A DNA stretch of 64,000 bases, taken from contig NZ_CP052766.1 in assembly GCF_002499975.2 (NCBI RefSeq), positions 2,170,001-2,234,000 on the forward strand, written 5' to 3'. A program made the translations under genes and the position numbers. Below, piece after piece: positions 1 to 9,908 of the stretch. Origin of the DNA: Alteromonas pelagimontana. GTDB lineage: Bacteria > Pseudomonadota > Gammaproteobacteria > Enterobacterales > Alteromonadaceae. The first letter of the stretch is position 1. Every line of letters begins with the position of its first letter. The notes under the pieces are model-generated. The model had not been told where the DNA came from. It worked only from the letters and a program-made list of their open reading frames with translations, and ran no database searches.

Positions 1-2
1 AT

Positions 3-128
3 CCTCCTACAAAATTAAATTCGCAGAGCGAATTGATTGAAGCGGTACTTAGCACTCCTGGGGCAATTGGCTACGCTCTTGATGATACTCCCGGCCCCCA
101 ACCAGAGAACAAGGTGGAAATTGAATGA
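3..128 (+). CDS. 3' end of a PstS-like substrate-binding protein (partial)
   Basis: An open frame enters the window at its left edge and ends with a TGA at 126-128. The last 41 residues include the stretch SELIEAVLSTPGAIGYA. This resembles the C-terminal part of phosphate-ABC-type periplasmic binding proteins, where an IGY motif follows a short helix. The frame overlaps the next gene's start by 4 bp (ATGA), so the two are probably translationally coupled. Only the tail is visible, so family membership rests on one short motif. Confidence 0.5.
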   Translation, partial: PPTKLNSQSELIEAVLSTPGAIGYALDDTPGPQPENKVEIE

Positions 129-1300
129 AGCTGGTAACATTTTCTATTGTTCTATTTGCTGCGTTCGCGTGTCAGTCAAGCCGCGCTGATCCTTTCAGTT
201 GGCACGGCTATATTTCTCAGGGGTTAACGCAGTCGGTTAACAGTAACTTTATTACCGATAATAATGACATTTCCACTTCGCTAACGGAGCTAGGGCTTAA
301 CGGACGCTACCGGTTCGGAGCATCATTATCGCTGGTGGGGCAGGTTGAATATTTGGATGGCGGTAATCGTTTTGAACAAGGACTGCGGCTAGATTACCTG
401 TTTCTGGACTGGCGGTTACCTCAGATCGAGAAATGGCAAACCCATGTGCATGTAGGTCGTTTTAAAAATCGGCATTGGCTGTATTCGGCCACGCGTGATG
501 TGCCGCAAACAAGAGCCACCGCAATTTTGCCACAGTCGGTATATTTCGATGGCTTTCGTGATATCGCCCTGGGCAGTGACGGTGTGCTGGTTCAGCTAAC
601 TCGCGCCACTACCAATGGGAATTGGGAAGTTAACTGGAGCTACGGCAAAACGCCCCTGAATCAGGCGCAAACCCGCTCTTTTCTTGGCGGTACTGCCATG
701 GGCGAGGCTAATCAGGACTTTGTTCACCAATTTAGTGCGTATTGGCAGCCGCAATCTATGAACTGGCGCTTCGGAGCAAGCTGGTTACAATCCGCTTTCA
801 CCTACCATGCAGCACCGGTAGATAATTTGGTAGATGGAGAGGTTGATATTACCCGCGCCATGTTATCAATGATTTATTTCAGTGAATCCTGGGAGTTAAG
901 CGCTGAAGTGATACGGGAGCACCAGCAAGATACCGGCGGTTATGGTCTAAATTACTACAATGAAAGAACCGGGCAGGGTGGCTACGTGCAGTGGCGCTAT
1001 CTTTTCAATGACAAGTTCAGTGGGTTGCTGAGCTACGATACCTATGTACTGGACAAAGATGATCCAGACGGTACGCAGTTAATGTTAGAAAGTGGCGGTG
1101 CTATTCCAGCCTATTTTGGGTATGAAGATACGTACGCTGTAGGCTTACGATGGGACATCGCGCCGAACTGGCGGCTGCAAGCCGAGCATCACTGGGTGGA
1201 TGGCGCAGGTCGCGTGACCGGACTGCTAAACCCGCGCACGCAGGCGACCACCAAAGAAGACTGGCGCATGTGGGCGTTGCAACTGATGTATTGGTTTTAA
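125..1300 (+). CDS. Porin-like outer-membrane beta-barrel protein
   Basis: A 391-residue protein with an N-terminal signal peptide (about residues 1-21, cleavage near SRA-DPF). The body alternates short aromatic-rich segments and glycine turns, and it ends in YWF; a terminal aromatic is the usual signal for outer-membrane barrel assembly. I infer a barrel facing the outside, with no substrate evident. It overlaps the PstS-like gene upstream by 4 bp and the GGDEF-EAL gene follows within about 16 bp, so the three probably form one transcript. That would link a binding protein, an outer-membrane protein and a c-di-GMP enzyme. It has no recognised catalytic motif. Confidence 0.6.
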   Translation: MKLVTFSIVLFAAFACQSSRADPFSWHGYISQGLTQSVNSNFITDNNDISTSLTELGLNGRYRFGASLSLVGQVEYLDGGNRFEQGLRLDYLFLDWRLPQIEKWQTHVHVGRFKNRHWLYSATRDVPQTRATAILPQSVYFDGFRDIALGSDGVLVQLTRATTNGNWEVNWSYGKTPLNQAQTRSFLGGTAMGEANQDFVHQFSAYWQPQSMNWRFGASWLQSAFTYHAAPVDNLVDGEVDITRAMLSMIYFSESWELSAEVIREHQQDTGGYGLNYYNERTGQGGYVQWRYLFNDKFSGLLSYDTYVLDKDDPDGTQLMLESGGAIPAYFGYEDTYAVGLRWDIAPNWRLQAEHHWVDGAGRVTGLLNPRTQATTKEDWRMWALQLMYWF

Positions 1301-1316
1301 ATCGATGCAGGTAAAA

Positions 1317-3785
1317 ATGTCCTTCACCACGAAGGTAATGTTAATGCTTCTGGCGATGATGCTCACCGTTACCATAGCCATCAGTGTCATCCTTATCTCC
1401 CAATCCACCGCTAATATTGACCGGCAGCATAACGATACGCAATTACGAAACCTGCGGCGTTACGAATTGCTGCAAGGGCTACTGACCAACCGAATGCTAC
1501 TGTGGGTAGAAACCTTTGCGCAATTCGGGGCTGACGAAACAAGTCAGGAAAACGCATTGGTAGCGGCCATGGAAAAAGCAAAGGAGCCGTTAAACCTTAG
1601 CTTACAAATTGACCGTATGTGGTTGTTCAACCCCCAAGGCACATTAATTTCCGGCGAGGAGTCACAATTACCGGGTTACGTGGCGCGCCTGATTCCACTA
1701 ACGCAACAGCAGTTACGTCCACGGGATGTGGTGGCGTGTGAACAAGCGTGTCGGCACTATTTAAGCGTACCCGTTATGACTGCGAACCAGCATACGGCTG
1801 TTATCGTATTGTCCAGCAGCCTGCAGGAGCTTTTTGCGTTATTGTCGCAATCTACCAACGCCAAGAGATTGGCTGTGGTGCGACGATCAGCAGAAGATTC
1901 TAATGGTGCCGCAACGATGGAAATTGTGAGTCAGCTTTCTCCCGCCAACACCAGTTACATTAATAATATTCTTCTTGCGCTGCCAGCAACCACAGATGTG
2001 AATACGCTGATAAAGAAAGGCATTCGACTTAAAATGCAACGTCAATCTTTATTAGTCAGCTTGTTGCCGTTAGAGCACGCTATTCAGCAGAATACCTACA
2101 TTCTTTTTGTTCATGACATTACAGCGGATGTCGCGGCGGCTAATTCCTATCAGCAAAATGTGATAGGAAGCGCCATAGGTCTTTTCGCTCTATTTGCGTT
2201 GCTAATGTACCTTCTGCTAAACCAGTACCGACAAAAGCTGCTACGGTTAAGCAGGCGATTACCTTTATTAGCTGAGCGCAGGTACGACGATTTTAAAGCC
2301 CGCAGCCAGCATACTCTGCTCCACAAGCGCGGCCATCTTACTGATGAACTCGATGTATTGGAGCAAACCGCGACAAACCTGGCTATTCAGCTTGAAGATA
2401 TCGACAGCAAAATGGCATTAACCACCGCCCAGCTTGAAAATATGGCGATGTTTGACAGCCTGACAGGCTTACCGAATCGAAACATGCTGAACTTCCAAAT
2501 CGATAAACAAATTGCTGCCAGTGCCCGTGAACCCAAAACTGTCGCCTTGATGTTTTTAGATCTGGATGACTTTAAAAAGGTAAACGACAGCCATGGTCAC
2601 GAAGTGGGGGATAAGCTGCTTAAAGCAGCGGCAGAGCGTATAGTGAGACCTATTCGCGAAACAGATATTGCCTCACGTTTTGGCGGCGATGAATTTGTGG
2701 TTTTGCTATCGCACATTGAGTCGCGCGAAGAAGTAGAAGTTGTCGCCGAAAAGCTGATACAGGCCTTCACAACGCCTATCGAAATTGGTGAGTTACATTT
2801 TTATATTTCGGTAAGTATTGGGATTGCCATAACCCAATACGCAGAATCAACAGCGGTTGAGCTTTTACGTAGCGCCGACATCGCTATGTATGAAGCCAAA
2901 GCTCAGCAGGGCGCTGCTTACCGTATCTTCGACTCCACCATGAACTTAAAAGTGATGCGCAAAGTAGAGTTGGAAAGCGAAGCGCGCATTGCCTTAAGAG
3001 AAGATCATTTCAGCCTTGCACTGCAGCCACAGCTTGATCTAAAAACCCGTAAGCTTGTCGGCTTTGAAGCGCTGATACGTTGGTATCACCCCACTAAAGG
3101 TTTTATTTCACCTGCCGAGTTTATTCCGCTGCTGGAAAACACGCCGTTTATGCTGGAGCTGGATTATTGGGTGATTTTCCGGGCTATGCGCTTGCTGAAC
3201 GAGCTGCGTGCCGATGGCTACCTTAATATAAAAATGGCAATTAATGTGTCGGCTTCTCAATTTGTTGATTCATCTTTACCCAATTATCTGGATCAGCAAT
3301 TAAAGAAAAACAACATACCGCCGCAGCTGATTGAACTGGAGCTAACCGAAACCGCGCTGGTGCAAGACATGGCAAGAACCACAGAAGTGTTAAAAGCCAT
3401 TCGCGAAATGGGATGCCTTATTGCCATCGACGATTTCGGTACAGGTTATTCATCACTCAGTTACTTAAAAGCCTTACCGGCTGATTTAATAAAAATCGAC
3501 CGTTCTTTTATTGCCGGCATGCTGGATAGCCCAGATGATCGCAGCATAGTCTTTTCTACCATATCAATGGTTAAAAATATGGGGCTAACTGTTATAGCGG
3601 AAGGTCTGGAGACGCAGGAGCAATATGAACTACTGTGCCACTTCGACTGCCATCAAGGCCAGGGCTATCTCATCAGCCCGCCGATTCCTGAAAAAGACTT
3701 ATGGTCGGTACTGAACGAAAAGCTAACCGATCAGGTATGGAATACACTGCCGCCAATAAACAGTGCGTCAGTTAACGTTGATTAG
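1317..3785 (+). CDS. Membrane-bound GGDEF-EAL c-di-GMP enzyme
   Basis: About 822 residues. A transmembrane segment near the N-terminus and a second at about residues 280-305 flank a roughly 240-residue periplasmic sensor region. A diguanylate cyclase domain follows with an intact GGDEF signature (RFGGDEF) and an RxxD product-inhibition site (RETD) just before it. The C-terminal phosphodiesterase domain keeps EALIRW, the NVSASQF asparagine, ELTET, DDFGTGYSSL, KIDRSF and EGLET, so both activities look possible. I prefer the ATG at 1317, preceded by AGGT at SD distance, over the in-frame ATG at 1305. The context suggests it responds to whatever the upstream binding protein or porin handles. Confidence 0.85.
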   Translation: MSFTTKVMLMLLAMMLTVTIAISVILISQSTANIDRQHNDTQLRNLRRYELLQGLLTNRMLLWVETFAQFGADETSQENALVAAMEKAKEPLNLSLQIDRMWLFNPQGTLISGEESQLPGYVARLIPLTQQQLRPRDVVACEQACRHYLSVPVMTANQHTAVIVLSSSLQELFALLSQSTNAKRLAVVRRSAEDSNGAATMEIVSQLSPANTSYINNILLALPATTDVNTLIKKGIRLKMQRQSLLVSLLPLEHAIQQNTYILFVHDITADVAAANSYQQNVIGSAIGLFALFALLMYLLLNQYRQKLLRLSRRLPLLAERRYDDFKARSQHTLLHKRGHLTDELDVLEQTATNLAIQLEDIDSKMALTTAQLENMAMFDSLTGLPNRNMLNFQIDKQIAASAREPKTVALMFLDLDDFKKVNDSHGHEVGDKLLKAAAERIVRPIRETDIASRFGGDEFVVLLSHIESREEVEVVAEKLIQAFTTPIEIGELHFYISVSIGIAITQYAESTAVELLRSADIAMYEAKAQQGAAYRIFDSTMNLKVMRKVELESEARIALREDHFSLALQPQLDLKTRKLVGFEALIRWYHPTKGFISPAEFIPLLENTPFMLELDYWVIFRAMRLLNELRADGYLNIKMAINVSASQFVDSSLPNYLDQQLKKNNIPPQLIELELTETALVQDMARTTEVLKAIREMGCLIAIDDFGTGYSSLSYLKALPADLIKIDRSFIAGMLDSPDDRSIVFSTISMVKNMGLTVIAEGLETQEQYELLCHFDCHQGQGYLISPPIPEKDLWSVLNEKLTDQVWNTLPPINSASVNVD

Positions 3786-4073
3786 CGAGGCTGATCTTTA
3801 TGCTCGTTGGTGTGGCCGGTTACTGGTGTTTTACCGCTCAGAGGCTTTAAGGGCTGCTCACCTAGCCCAACTACGATATGTAGCGGTTACGTACGCGGCG
3901 ACCAGAATAGGTTGCTTTGAACAAAACGCGGCCACCAAAGGTCTACAGTTCCTTGCAACTGTTTGTGTTTATTTACACCCTGTTATTCGCTTGCAGACAT
4001 TAGAGCGAGGAAATGGTGTACCCAAGCCACCCCAATCATTTAAAATGCACGTTTTGAAATTACGGAGAAAGCC
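3786..4073. other. Intergenic region upstream of kbl
   Basis: About 290 bp between the GGDEF-EAL stop and kbl. Small overlapping frames here lack ribosome sites and family resemblance, and I see no convincing hairpin terminator. The kbl promoter presumably lies here; a GGAG ribosome site sits just before the kbl ATG. Confidence 0.4.
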
Positions 4074-5270
4074 ATGTCTGAGACATTTATTGCACATTTG
4101 CAGCAGCAAATAGCAGGCGTTAAAGAAGAAGGTTTGTACAAAAGCGAGCGTGTGATCACCACCCAACAGCAGGCTGATATAGCCGTGGGGAACGGTGAGC
4201 ACGTGATCAACTTCTGCGCGAATAATTATCTTGGCCTGGCTAATCATCCGGATCTCGTTGAAGCTGCCAAAAACGGGCTCGATAGCCACGGATTCGGTAT
4301 GGCTTCAGTACGGTTTATCTGTGGAACCCAGGACATCCATAAAGAGCTGGAAAACAAAATCAGTGAGTTTCTGGGAACGGAAGATACCATTTTGTATCCA
4401 TCATGTTTTGATGCCAATGGCGGCTTGTTTGAAACGCTGCTTGGGCCTGAAGATGCAATTATCTCCGATGCGCTTAATCATGCCAGCATCATTGACGGCG
4501 TGCGCTTATCCAAAGCCAAGCGCTATCGCTACGCCAACAACGACATGGAATCGCTGGAAGACCAGCTTAAACAGGCAACCGCCGATGGCGCACGGTTTAA
4601 GGTTATCGCCACTGACGGCGTATTTTCCATGGATGGCGTTATCGCCAATCTTAAGGGCATCTGCGATTTAGCCGATAAACATGATGCATTGGTGATGGTG
4701 GATGACTGCCACGCCACTGGCTTTTTGGGCGAAAATGGCCGCGGAAGTCATGAATATTGCGATGTGATGGGGCGGGTAGATATTTTAACCGGTACCTTAG
4801 GCAAGGCGTTAGGTGGTGCGTCTGGCGGCTACACGGCGGGTAAAAAAGAAATTGTAGAGTGGTTACGTCAGCGTTCACGCCCATATTTGTTTTCCAATTC
4901 TGTTGCGCCACCTATTGTTTCTGCATCATTAAAAGTGTTCGACATGATGGCAGAGGGGCACGCGTTGCGGGAACAGCTATGGAAAAACTCTGCCCATTTC
5001 CGTCAGCGTATGGAAGAAGCAGGCTTCACATTGGCCGGGAAAGACCATGCCATCATTCCGGTTATGCTGGGCGACGCTCGTCTTGCCAGCAAAATGGCTG
5101 ACAAAATGCTGGAAAAAGGTATTTATGTTGTCGGTTTCTCTTACCCTGTTGTGCCCAAAGGACAAGCTCGTATCCGCACACAAATGTCAGCAGGACATAC
5201 TCTTGAACACGTTGATAAAGCCGTAGATGCGTTTATTGAAGTGGGGCGTGAATTAGGAATTATTGAATGA
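4074..5270 (+). CDS. kbl: Glycine C-acetyltransferase (2-amino-3-ketobutyrate CoA ligase)
   Basis: This PLP enzyme cleaves 2-amino-3-ketobutyrate with CoA to glycine and acetyl-CoA, the second step of threonine degradation through threonine dehydrogenase. The 398-residue length is normal for the family. Visible landmarks are [13 protein letters not shown] near the N-terminus, [11 protein letters not shown] (cofactor-binding aspartate and histidine) and [13 protein letters not shown] carrying the PLP lysine. A GGAG ribosome site lies a few bases before the ATG. The stop overlaps the tdh start by 4 bp, giving the kbl-tdh pair known from many gammaproteobacteria. Confidence 0.97.
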   Translation: MSETFIAHLQQQIAGVKEEGLYKSERVITTQQQADIAVGNGEHVINFCANNYLGLANHPDLVEAAKNGLDSHGFGMASVRFICGTQDIHKELENKISEFLGTEDTILYPSCFDANGGLFETLLGPEDAIISDALNHASIIDGVRLSKAKRYRYANNDMESLEDQLKQATADGARFKVIATDGVFSMDGVIANLKGICDLADKHDALVMVDDCHATGFLGENGRGSHEYCDVMGRVDILTGTLGKALGGASGGYTAGKKEIVEWLRQRSRPYLFSNSVAPPIVSASLKVFDMMAEGHALREQLWKNSAHFRQRMEEAGFTLAGKDHAIIPVMLGDARLASKMADKMLEKGIYVVGFSYPVVPKGQARIRTQMSAGHTLEHVDKAVDAFIEVGRELGIIE

Positions 5271-6295
5271 AGTCGTTAGCAAAATTACATAACAAGCCGG
5301 GCATTTGGATGCATGACAGCCCGCTGCCTGAAGTCGGTCACAACGACTTGCTGATTAAAATTCGCAAAACAGCTATCTGCGGTACGGATATGCATATCTA
5401 CAACTGGGACGAATGGTCGCAGAACACCATTCCTGTTCCCATGGTGGTAGGGCACGAATACGTCGGTGAAGTGGTGGGTATGGGCGAAGAAGTGCGCGGT
5501 TTTGCCGTTGGCGATCGTGTGTCTGGCGAAGGCCATATTACCTGCGGACATTGCCGCAATTGTCGTGCTGGCCGGCGCCATCTTTGTCGTAATACTTCAG
5601 GCGTGGGTGTAAATCGCCAGGGCGCATTTGCTGAATATCTGGTGATTCCGGCGTTTAACGCCTTTAAAATTCCCGATAACATCAGCGACGATTTAGCCTC
5701 AATTTTCGACCCATTTGGTAACGCTGTTCATACTGCCCTTTCTTTTGATCTGGTGGGCGAAGATGTACTGATCACCGGAGCCGGGCCCATTGGTATCATG
5801 GCCGCTGCCGTTGCCCGCCATGTAGGTGCCCGTCACGTAGTCATTACCGATATCAACCCCTATCGTCTGGCGCTTGCAGAGAAAATGGGCGCCACCCGGG
5901 CTGTCAATGTGAATGACACTAAGCTTGAAAGCGTAATGAAAGAACTGGGGATGACCGAAGGTTTTGATGTGGGGCTGGAAATGTCCGGTGTTCCCGTTGC
6001 ATTCCGCGATATGCTCGATAAGATGAATAATGGTGGAAAGATTGCTATGCTGGGCATTCCACCATCAGATGTTGCCATTGATTGGAACAAGGTTATTTTC
6101 AAAGGGCTGACCATTAAAGGTATTTACGGCCGGGAAATGTTTGAAACCTGGTACAAAATGGCGAGTCTGCTACAAAGTGGTTTGGACCTGTCGCCAATTA
6201 TTACCCATCGTTTTGCTGTCGATGACTTTCAAAAAGGTTTCGATACTATGGGTTCCGGCGAGTCAGGCAAAGTTATCCTTAACTGGCAGGAATAA
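5267..6295 (+). CDS. tdh: L-threonine 3-dehydrogenase
   Basis: This zinc alcohol-dehydrogenase-family enzyme oxidises L-threonine to 2-amino-3-ketobutyrate with NAD+, feeding Kbl. The 342 residues carry the catalytic-zinc motif AICGTDMH, the GHEYVGEVV histidine/glutamate segment, the four-cysteine structural zinc site ([15 protein letters not shown]) and a Rossmann motif [10 protein letters not shown]. It overlaps kbl upstream (ATGA) and shares its last base with the glpE start, so all of kbl-tdh-glpE-glpG may be one transcript. Confidence 0.97.
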   Translation: MKSLAKLHNKPGIWMHDSPLPEVGHNDLLIKIRKTAICGTDMHIYNWDEWSQNTIPVPMVVGHEYVGEVVGMGEEVRGFAVGDRVSGEGHITCGHCRNCRAGRRHLCRNTSGVGVNRQGAFAEYLVIPAFNAFKIPDNISDDLASIFDPFGNAVHTALSFDLVGEDVLITGAGPIGIMAAAVARHVGARHVVITDINPYRLALAEKMGATRAVNVNDTKLESVMKELGMTEGFDVGLEMSGVPVAFRDMLDKMNNGGKIAMLGIPPSDVAIDWNKVIFKGLTIKGIYGREMFETWYKMASLLQSGLDLSPIITHRFAVDDFQKGFDTMGSGESGKVILNWQE

Positions 6296-6612
6296 TGACA
6301 GATTTTCAACATATTGCTGTACCTGATGTTGCAGCCAAGCAAGCTTCCATGAAAATTGTAGATATTCGGGATAGGCAATCTTTTGCCAACGGCCATATGC
6401 CTGATGCACTGCATCTGTCGAATGATAATTTTGCGGCCTTTCTTGAGCAAACGCCTAAAGATATGCCGGTGGTGGTAGTGTGCTACCACGGCATCAGCAG
6501 TCAGCAGGCAGCAAGTTTGATTTCTCAGCAGGGGTTTGAGGAGGTTTATAGCATGGATGGTGGCTTTGAAGCCTGGAAACTGGCGCAACCTGTGGTGACT
6601 GAAAACACGTGA
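6295..6612 (+). CDS. glpE: Thiosulfate sulfurtransferase GlpE (single-domain rhodanese)
   Basis: A 105-residue single rhodanese domain that moves sulfane sulfur from thiosulfate to a thiol acceptor such as thioredoxin. The active-site loop is VVCYHGISSQQAA, with the persulfide-forming cysteine as in GlpE. The N-terminal VDIRDRQSFANGHMPDA is the CH2A-type rhodanese signature. It starts on the last base of tdh and overlaps glpG. In enterobacteria glpE and glpG sit with glpR; here they follow the threonine pathway genes instead. Confidence 0.92.
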   Translation: MTDFQHIAVPDVAAKQASMKIVDIRDRQSFANGHMPDALHLSNDNFAAFLEQTPKDMPVVVVCYHGISSQQAASLISQQGFEEVYSMDGGFEAWKLAQPVVTENT

Positions 6613-7475
6613 CAACTCCACTGATTTCAATACGTAATGAATCTTACGCACATCTATTGGCGAATTATTTAACCAGCCGGGGAATGCCCGCCCAGGTTCA
6701 GTCGCCGGTAAGCAGCGGCGAGTACGTGGTGTTGCTACAGGAGCAGAGCGATATAGACGCGGCTCGTGTTGTTTGCGACGATTTTATTCGCCAGCCAAAT
6801 CACCCAAAATATCAGCAAGCCGCATGGCAAAATGGCGAATCAGTTATTTTAACCCGCGGGAGTGGTTATAGCTTCGCAGGTCTTATGCGCTGGGGTAAAT
6901 TAGCGCCTCTGACGGCATTAGTGTTATTCACCTGCACCGCTATCTTTGCGTTATCGCTACTCGGGTTATTTGAACCCTTGGCGCGGGTATTAATGATGCA
7001 GCCGCTTCCGGTGCTAATGAATTCCCACGAATGGTGGCGCTTATTAGGGCCTGCTTTCATTCACTTTAGTGCACTGCATTTTATTTTTAATATGCTTTGG
7101 TGGAGCATGTTGGGCAGCCAGATAGAGCAAAAGCTAGGGCTATCTATGTTACTGCTGGTGTTACTGATTTCCGCCATTGTTTCAAATGTGGCGCAAGTCG
7201 TAGTCTCCGGGCCAGCGTTTGGTGGATTATCCGGTGTGGTTTATGCGCTGCTTGGGTTTATCTGGTGGATTGGCTGGTTAAAACCTGGCTGGGGGCTGGC
7301 GCTCCCCAAATCAATCATCGGCTTTATGCTGGTGTGGCTGGTCATCGGTTATGCCGATCTGTTGTGGGTAAATATGGCGAACACCGCCCATACAGTAGGT
7401 TTGATCAGCGGCTGCGCGCTAGCAGGTATTCTTTCTGTGGGATCAGACCGGCGTGGACGCGCGCAATCAACCTAG
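6609..7475 (+). CDS. glpG: Rhomboid-family intramembrane serine protease GlpG
   Basis: A 288-residue inner-membrane protease. A cytosolic N-terminal domain of about 90 residues is followed by six hydrophobic segments. The catalytic serine lies in GGLSGVVYALLG and the catalytic histidine in ANTAHTVGLISG. The HFSALHFIFNMLWW segment supplies the conserved H and N of the oxyanion region. The start is GTG at 6609, overlapping the glpE stop as GTGA, which implies translational coupling. Confidence 0.95.
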   Translation: MTTPLISIRNESYAHLLANYLTSRGMPAQVQSPVSSGEYVVLLQEQSDIDAARVVCDDFIRQPNHPKYQQAAWQNGESVILTRGSGYSFAGLMRWGKLAPLTALVLFTCTAIFALSLLGLFEPLARVLMMQPLPVLMNSHEWWRLLGPAFIHFSALHFIFNMLWWSMLGSQIEQKLGLSMLLLVLLISAIVSNVAQVVVSGPAFGGLSGVVYALLGFIWWIGWLKPGWGLALPKSIIGFMLVWLVIGYADLLWVNMANTAHTVGLISGCALAGILSVGSDRRGRAQST

Positions 7476-7498
7476 CTGATGCTGATAGTTTAGCTGAG

Positions 7499-7915
7499 TT
7501 AACTTTGGTAAAGGTATTTAGTAAAAATAACGTCTTTTACTACTTCCGAACCGGTTTCTTCTTTCATTAAGGTTTGCAGAGCTGTAAGAATAGCTCTGCG
7601 AATTTCTTCTCTTCCGGTTAAAGATTTTACTTTATCTCCAGTCTGTGCACCTAAAATTTCAATGGCAGTAGCACGAAGCAGTGGCATGTGGTGTTCTGCA
7701 ATTTCTAACTGATCGACATTGTTAATCATCAGCTCAATGGTCACACGTATATAGCCAAGCTTGCGGGCTGAAGCGCCAATATAGTTGGTCACAATTTCCG
7801 GTTCAACGCCAATGTAAGCGTAATTATCCTTCGCCTGAGCGAACGCAGGAGAAGAGGACACTAAAGTGATAACAAGTGCACAAGCCGAAGCCAGTCGAAG
7901 AAAACGCGTTTTCAT
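7499..7915 (-). CDS. FliL-like flagellar basal-body-associated protein
   Basis: A 138-residue protein with a cleavable-looking signal peptide (about residues 1-26, ending SPAFAQA). The FliL-type domain shows in YIGVEPEIVTNYI, RVTIELMI and the ending REEIRRAILTALQTLMKEETG..VKDVIFTKY. True FliL is a single-pass membrane protein encoded among flagellar genes. This one is a stand-alone homologue beside ubiC, so its role at the motor is uncertain. It is convergent with glpG (23 bp apart) and divergent from ubiC. Confidence 0.75.
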   Translation of the reverse strand: MKTRFLRLASACALVITLVSSSPAFAQAKDNYAYIGVEPEIVTNYIGASARKLGYIRVTIELMINNVDQLEIAEHHMPLLRATAIEILGAQTGDKVKSLTGREEIRRAILTALQTLMKEETGSEVVKDVIFTKYLYQS

Positions 7916-8088
7916 GATTGCCTGTAAATGAAGTTAGCCGGTAAAAGGTGACGTTGCACAGTGTAGCAAAGACTTCCTATTAAACACTACTTCTTAACGC
8001 TTCAACTGAATTTGTCAGCTTTGAAGGTGGGCGAGATGATGTCAGCAATGTTAAGATAATCCCTAAAATAATTGGGGCGCATTCACCG

Positions 8089-8652
8089 TTGGAATTACCG
8101 TATGAGTTTCCGGTTGGTTTAGATGTCAACTGGACGCCAGCATCAGAAGCTGAAATTCATGATCCTTATTTAAGAAACTGGTTGCTCGATACCGGCTCCT
8201 TAACAGAACGGCTGCAGTCCATGTGCAGACGCTTTTCGTTAGTTAAATTAGGCCAGGGCACAGTGGCATTACATAAAAGCGAATCTAAGCGTTTAGAGGT
8301 TGCTGATGAACGCGGTTGGCAAGTCAGAGAAGTTGTGTTGTGTGGCGATGACAAACCGTGGGTGTTTGCCCGCTCTGTCATTCCCAATTCCCTTATAAGT
8401 GGCGAATTAGCCAATCTGGGATCCTCGCCGCTCGGTAGCCGACTATTTAATGATGCACGATTTACCCGCAGCGAATTCGAGGTTTGTCACTTTGCTGCCG
8501 ACACGCTACCTCGCCTGCCTTTATTTGCTAGCTCGCAGCCGCTATGGGGAAGGCGCTCTTGCTTCCGGTTAGAGGGAATATCAATGATGGTCGCAGAATT
8601 GTTTTTAGCTGATGCCCCAGCATATCAGGCAGGCTTTCGTCATGGAAAATAG
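8089..8652 (+). CDS. ubiC: Chorismate lyase (chorismate to 4-hydroxybenzoate + pyruvate)
   Basis: Catalyses the first committed step of ubiquinone synthesis. The 187 residues show the family pattern: [15 protein letters not shown] near the N-terminus, [20 protein letters not shown] in the middle, [11 protein letters not shown], and the C-terminal [21 protein letters not shown]. No ATG or GTG start lies in frame between the upstream stop (7981) and the homology. TTG at 8089, with GGGG about 12 bases earlier, is therefore the likeliest start and probably keeps expression low. It overlaps ubiA by 11 bp. Confidence 0.93.
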   Translation: MELPYEFPVGLDVNWTPASEAEIHDPYLRNWLLDTGSLTERLQSMCRRFSLVKLGQGTVALHKSESKRLEVADERGWQVREVVLCGDDKPWVFARSVIPNSLISGELANLGSSPLGSRLFNDARFTRSEFEVCHFAADTLPRLPLFASSQPLWGRRSCFRLEGISMMVAELFLADAPAYQAGFRHGK

Positions 8653-9520
8653 GTTATCGTTCTCCAATATGCAAGGGTATATCCAGCTGATGAGGCTGGA
8701 TAAGCCTATCGGGATTTACCTGTTATTATGGCCGACGGTGTGGGCGCTGATAATTGCTGCTGGTGGTGTGCCAGATATAGGCATTACGCTGATATTTGTG
8801 GCGGGTGTAGTACTAATGCGTTCAGCTGGCTGTGTAATTAACGATTATGCAGATCGACGAGTTGACGGTGCGGTTAAGCGAACCGAGAGCCGCCCGCTGG
8901 TATCCGGCCAAGTGAGCGAAAAAGAAGCCTTACAACTTTTTGCCTTACTTGTTGGTCTCTCCTTTTTGCTGGTTTTACTGCTTAACTGGCAAACCATTTT
9001 TCTATCGGCAGGCGCGTTGCTGTTAGCCGCCTGCTATCCTTTTATGAAGCGTTATACTTATATGCCTCAAGCTGTATTAGGCGCGGCATTTGGCTGGGCG
9101 ATTCCCATGGCATTTGCTGCCACACTAGGCTATGTGCCTTATTGGGGATGGCTATTATTTATCGCCAACGTCACCTGGACGGTAGCCTACGATACTTTTT
9201 ACGCAATGGTAGACAGAGACGACGACGTAGTAATCGGCATCAAATCCAGCGCCATTTTGTTTGGGCGCATGGACAGACTTATTGTTGGCATATTACAGTT
9301 GCTGACGTTAGCGTTATTAGGCGCAATTGCCATTATCATTCATTCAGACTGGCCGGTGTATATTGCGCTTGTTGTCTGTGCCGGATTATTCGTTCAGCAG
9401 CAGTACCGCGTACGCCATCGCGAGCGCCAAGCCTGTTTTAAAGCCTTTTTAGACAACCACTACGTAGGTCTGACATTTACCATAGGACTTCTCGCAGACA
9501 CCGTGATGTCTGCTGCGTAG
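8642..9520 (+). CDS. ubiA: 4-hydroxybenzoate octaprenyltransferase
   Basis: Integral membrane prenyltransferase that attaches the polyprenyl chain to 4-hydroxybenzoate, directly after UbiC in ubiquinone synthesis. Both Mg-diphosphate-binding aspartate motifs are present: [15 protein letters not shown] and [13 protein letters not shown]. About eight hydrophobic segments follow. I place the start at ATG 8642 ([10 protein letters not shown]), which has AGGCAGG upstream; an in-frame ATG at 8612 would add ten residues inside ubiC with no family counterpart. It is convergent with ubiK, 6 bp apart. Confidence 0.95.
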   Translation: MENRLSFSNMQGYIQLMRLDKPIGIYLLLWPTVWALIIAAGGVPDIGITLIFVAGVVLMRSAGCVINDYADRRVDGAVKRTESRPLVSGQVSEKEALQLFALLVGLSFLLVLLLNWQTIFLSAGALLLAACYPFMKRYTYMPQAVLGAAFGWAIPMAFAATLGYVPYWGWLLFIANVTWTVAYDTFYAMVDRDDDVVIGIKSSAILFGRMDRLIVGILQLLTLALLGAIAIIIHSDWPVYIALVVCAGLFVQQQYRVRHRERQACFKAFLDNHYVGLTFTIGLLADTVMSAA

Positions 9521-9526
9521 TTCGCC

Positions 9527-9796
9527 CTACAACGGCGGTGTGGTTTTGGTGGCTTTTGCTTGCTCTTCAAGCTCAGCCAGGCGCGCTTCCATGGCATCAA
9601 GCTTTTCGCGAGTGCGAATTAGTACCTGGCTTTGCACGTCAAATTCTTCGCGGGTGACTAAATCAAGTTTAGCAAGCTGAACCTGCAGCACCTGCTTAAT
9701 TCTGCCTTCCGCACCTTCTGCCATCGAACGCACGCCAGGAGGAACGGAGGCTGCAATTTGTTTCGCTAATTCTTCGAGTTTCTTCGGATCAAGCAT
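9527..9796 (-). CDS. ubiK: Ubiquinone biosynthesis accessory factor UbiK (YqiC/BMFP)
   Basis: An 89-residue protein with the YqiC/BMFP signature: LDPKKLEELAKQIAASVPPG, then an amphipathic helix and a C-terminal coiled coil (LDAMEARLAELEEQ). In E. coli UbiK forms a complex with UbiJ and helps the ubiquinone hydroxylation steps. It sits tail to tail with ubiA, so three ubiquinone-related genes lie together here. The ending KATKTTPPL is probably disordered. Confidence 0.92.
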   Translation of the reverse strand: MLDPKKLEELAKQIAASVPPGVRSMAEGAEGRIKQVLQVQLAKLDLVTREEFDVQSQVLIRTREKLDAMEARLAELEEQAKATKTTPPL

Positions 9797-9908
9797 GGTT
9801 TTCCCTTATAATGCGCTACGGTATTTTCTCATTCTAAAGAGATAGCCTCGACATGCAACGAAAACCGCAATTCGTTTGTAACCTTCTGCTAACCCGGTAC
9901 CCAAATTC

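Noticed and set aside
3763..4113. 116-codon plus-strand frame between the GGDEF-EAL gene and kbl
   Set aside because: Overlaps both neighbours, lacks a ribosome site and does not resemble a protein family.
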